Positions 63,351 to 64,000 of a stretch of DNA of 64,000 nucleotides are shown one piece after another. Origin of the DNA: Mermis nigrescens (taxonomy: Eukaryota; Nematoda; Enoplea; Mermithida; Mermithidae). The notes under the pieces are model-generated. The model was not told the DNA's origin. It made no database searches and saw only the letters and a list, made by a program, of their open reading frames with translations. The position numbers and the translations under genes were made by a program. The first letter of the stretch is position 1. Every line of letters begins with the position of its first letter. The stretch lies in contig JAVLUZ010000154.1 of the NCBI GenBank assembly GCA_036768485.1, positions 25,657,637 through 25,721,636 of the forward strand, in the 5' to 3' direction.

Positions 63351-63836
63351 CCCTAGAATTGTCGTTTTTTTCGTAAGAATTCTAATAAGTATGCCTTTTC
63401 AAAGCGTTTTAGCTCATTTTTAGCTAAAGAGTCTCAATTTTCGGCGCTTCGCGCCTGCATATTTTGTACTTAGATCGGGAACATCTGCGCTTCTAGTTCT
63501 TAAATTTCTACAGCGCACGAGTATTCAATATTTTTCGACCACGCTAGGACGATATAAATCAGTATGAAATGATCGGCTGCTTAAGCCCGCGGAATTTTGT
63601 ACGAAGGTATTTGTATCCGAAATCATTTGAACCCAACAACAGCCTATAAAACGATAAAGTAAAAAAATAGAATAAAACATTAACATTAAGAACATTATGC
63701 ATGGAACAGCATTTTAAAAGGAATCTTTCCCTTTAATTTGGTCGTATTTGAATTATTTCACGTTTTATACGTGCACAAGGTCCAAGGTCCAAAGTCCTGG
63801 GAGGGGGGTTAACCGAGTTTCCTGCGGGAAGGGGGA
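63351..63836. other. Family A remnant and gene-free tail
   Basis: 63351-63460 is a family A fragment with palindrome GGCGCTTCGCGCC at 63443-63455. The remainder is AT-rich with nothing recognised. Confidence 0.45.
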
Positions 63837-64000
63837 CATAGGTGGGCGACACCAAAGCTCTGGGGTAGGGGGCGGGGTGCAAGATTTTCTCAAAGGTCAA
63901 AAATGGCCTTAAATAGGGTGGTCTGGCGAAAAAACGCCATTTTTCAATGTTTCTCATCGAGCATTATCCATTGGCATCAAAAAATTGCGAAAAAAACAAA
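63837..64000. mobile_element. hAT-like MITE (family D), cut by window end
   Basis: It starts CATAGGTGGGCGACACC and aligns with the 62402 copy through the CATCGAGCATTATCC block until the window ends. Confidence 0.8.

Noticed and set aside
1..64000. Retrotransposon or viral coding remnants
   Set aside because: No reverse transcriptase, integrase, capsid or polymerase motifs were recognised in any frame.

Overview
This is a 64-kb stretch of an AT-rich, intron-rich invertebrate genome. It carries parts of three protein-coding genes, none visible as a long ORF, in a dense bed of non-autonomous DNA transposons, minisatellites and palindromes. I read the exons from splice sites, reading-phase continuity and resemblance to known proteins. 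Best guess for the organism is a nematode, perhaps of the early-branching Enoplea/Dorylaimia side. The reasons are TWK-type two-pore potassium channels, short TTAGGC/GCCTAA tracts (the nematode telomere word), many CTACAGTA words, and a neurofibromin gene, which Caenorhabditis lacks. The assignment is inference.

Region 1 (1-22.4 kb, minus strand) is the 5' part of a neurofibromin (NF1) orthologue: 15 exons from the start codon at 22418 down to 543. They encode about 611 residues that align collinearly with roughly the first 630 residues of human neurofibromin. The gene runs off the left edge before the Ras-GAP domain. Its introns hold hAT-like MITEs, several with 8-bp target duplications, and simple-sequence arrays. 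One intron starts with a 53-bp minisatellite whose every unit resembles the exon end and splice donor beside it.

Region 2 (22.4-32.3 kb) has no recognised gene. It holds more hAT-like elements (23.0, 25.7 and 29.7 kb), a periodic array of about 58-bp hairpins (27.9-28.3 kb), three long fold-back elements (27.6, 28.5 and 29.3 kb) and two tRNA-like SINE remnants.

Region 3 (32.3-46.7 kb) is a segmental tandem repeat: a 3.0-kb short copy and two copies of about 5.66 kb. The units contain CTACAGTA-rich DNA, a 42-bp GCG-rich minisatellite, a 114-bp tandem repeat and perfect hairpins, including one at each unit boundary.

Region 4 (47.7-58.1 kb) has two K2P (TWK-type) potassium-channel genes in tail-to-tail orientation. 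A plus-strand gene (exons 47687-51441) is seen only from transmembrane segment M3 to the C-terminus. A minus-strand gene (58060-53883, four exons) is complete apart from one apparent frameshift. The rest, to 64 kb, is repeat-rich with no convincing gene.

The most unusual signal crosses region boundaries. Unrelated repeat families here (hAT-like MITEs, the 5.66-kb units, the minisatellite, the long fold-backs) carry the core GCGNAGC at or near the centre of palindromes whose stems differ in sequence but stay complementary. That core is the well-known, extraordinarily stable DNA GNA mini-hairpin.
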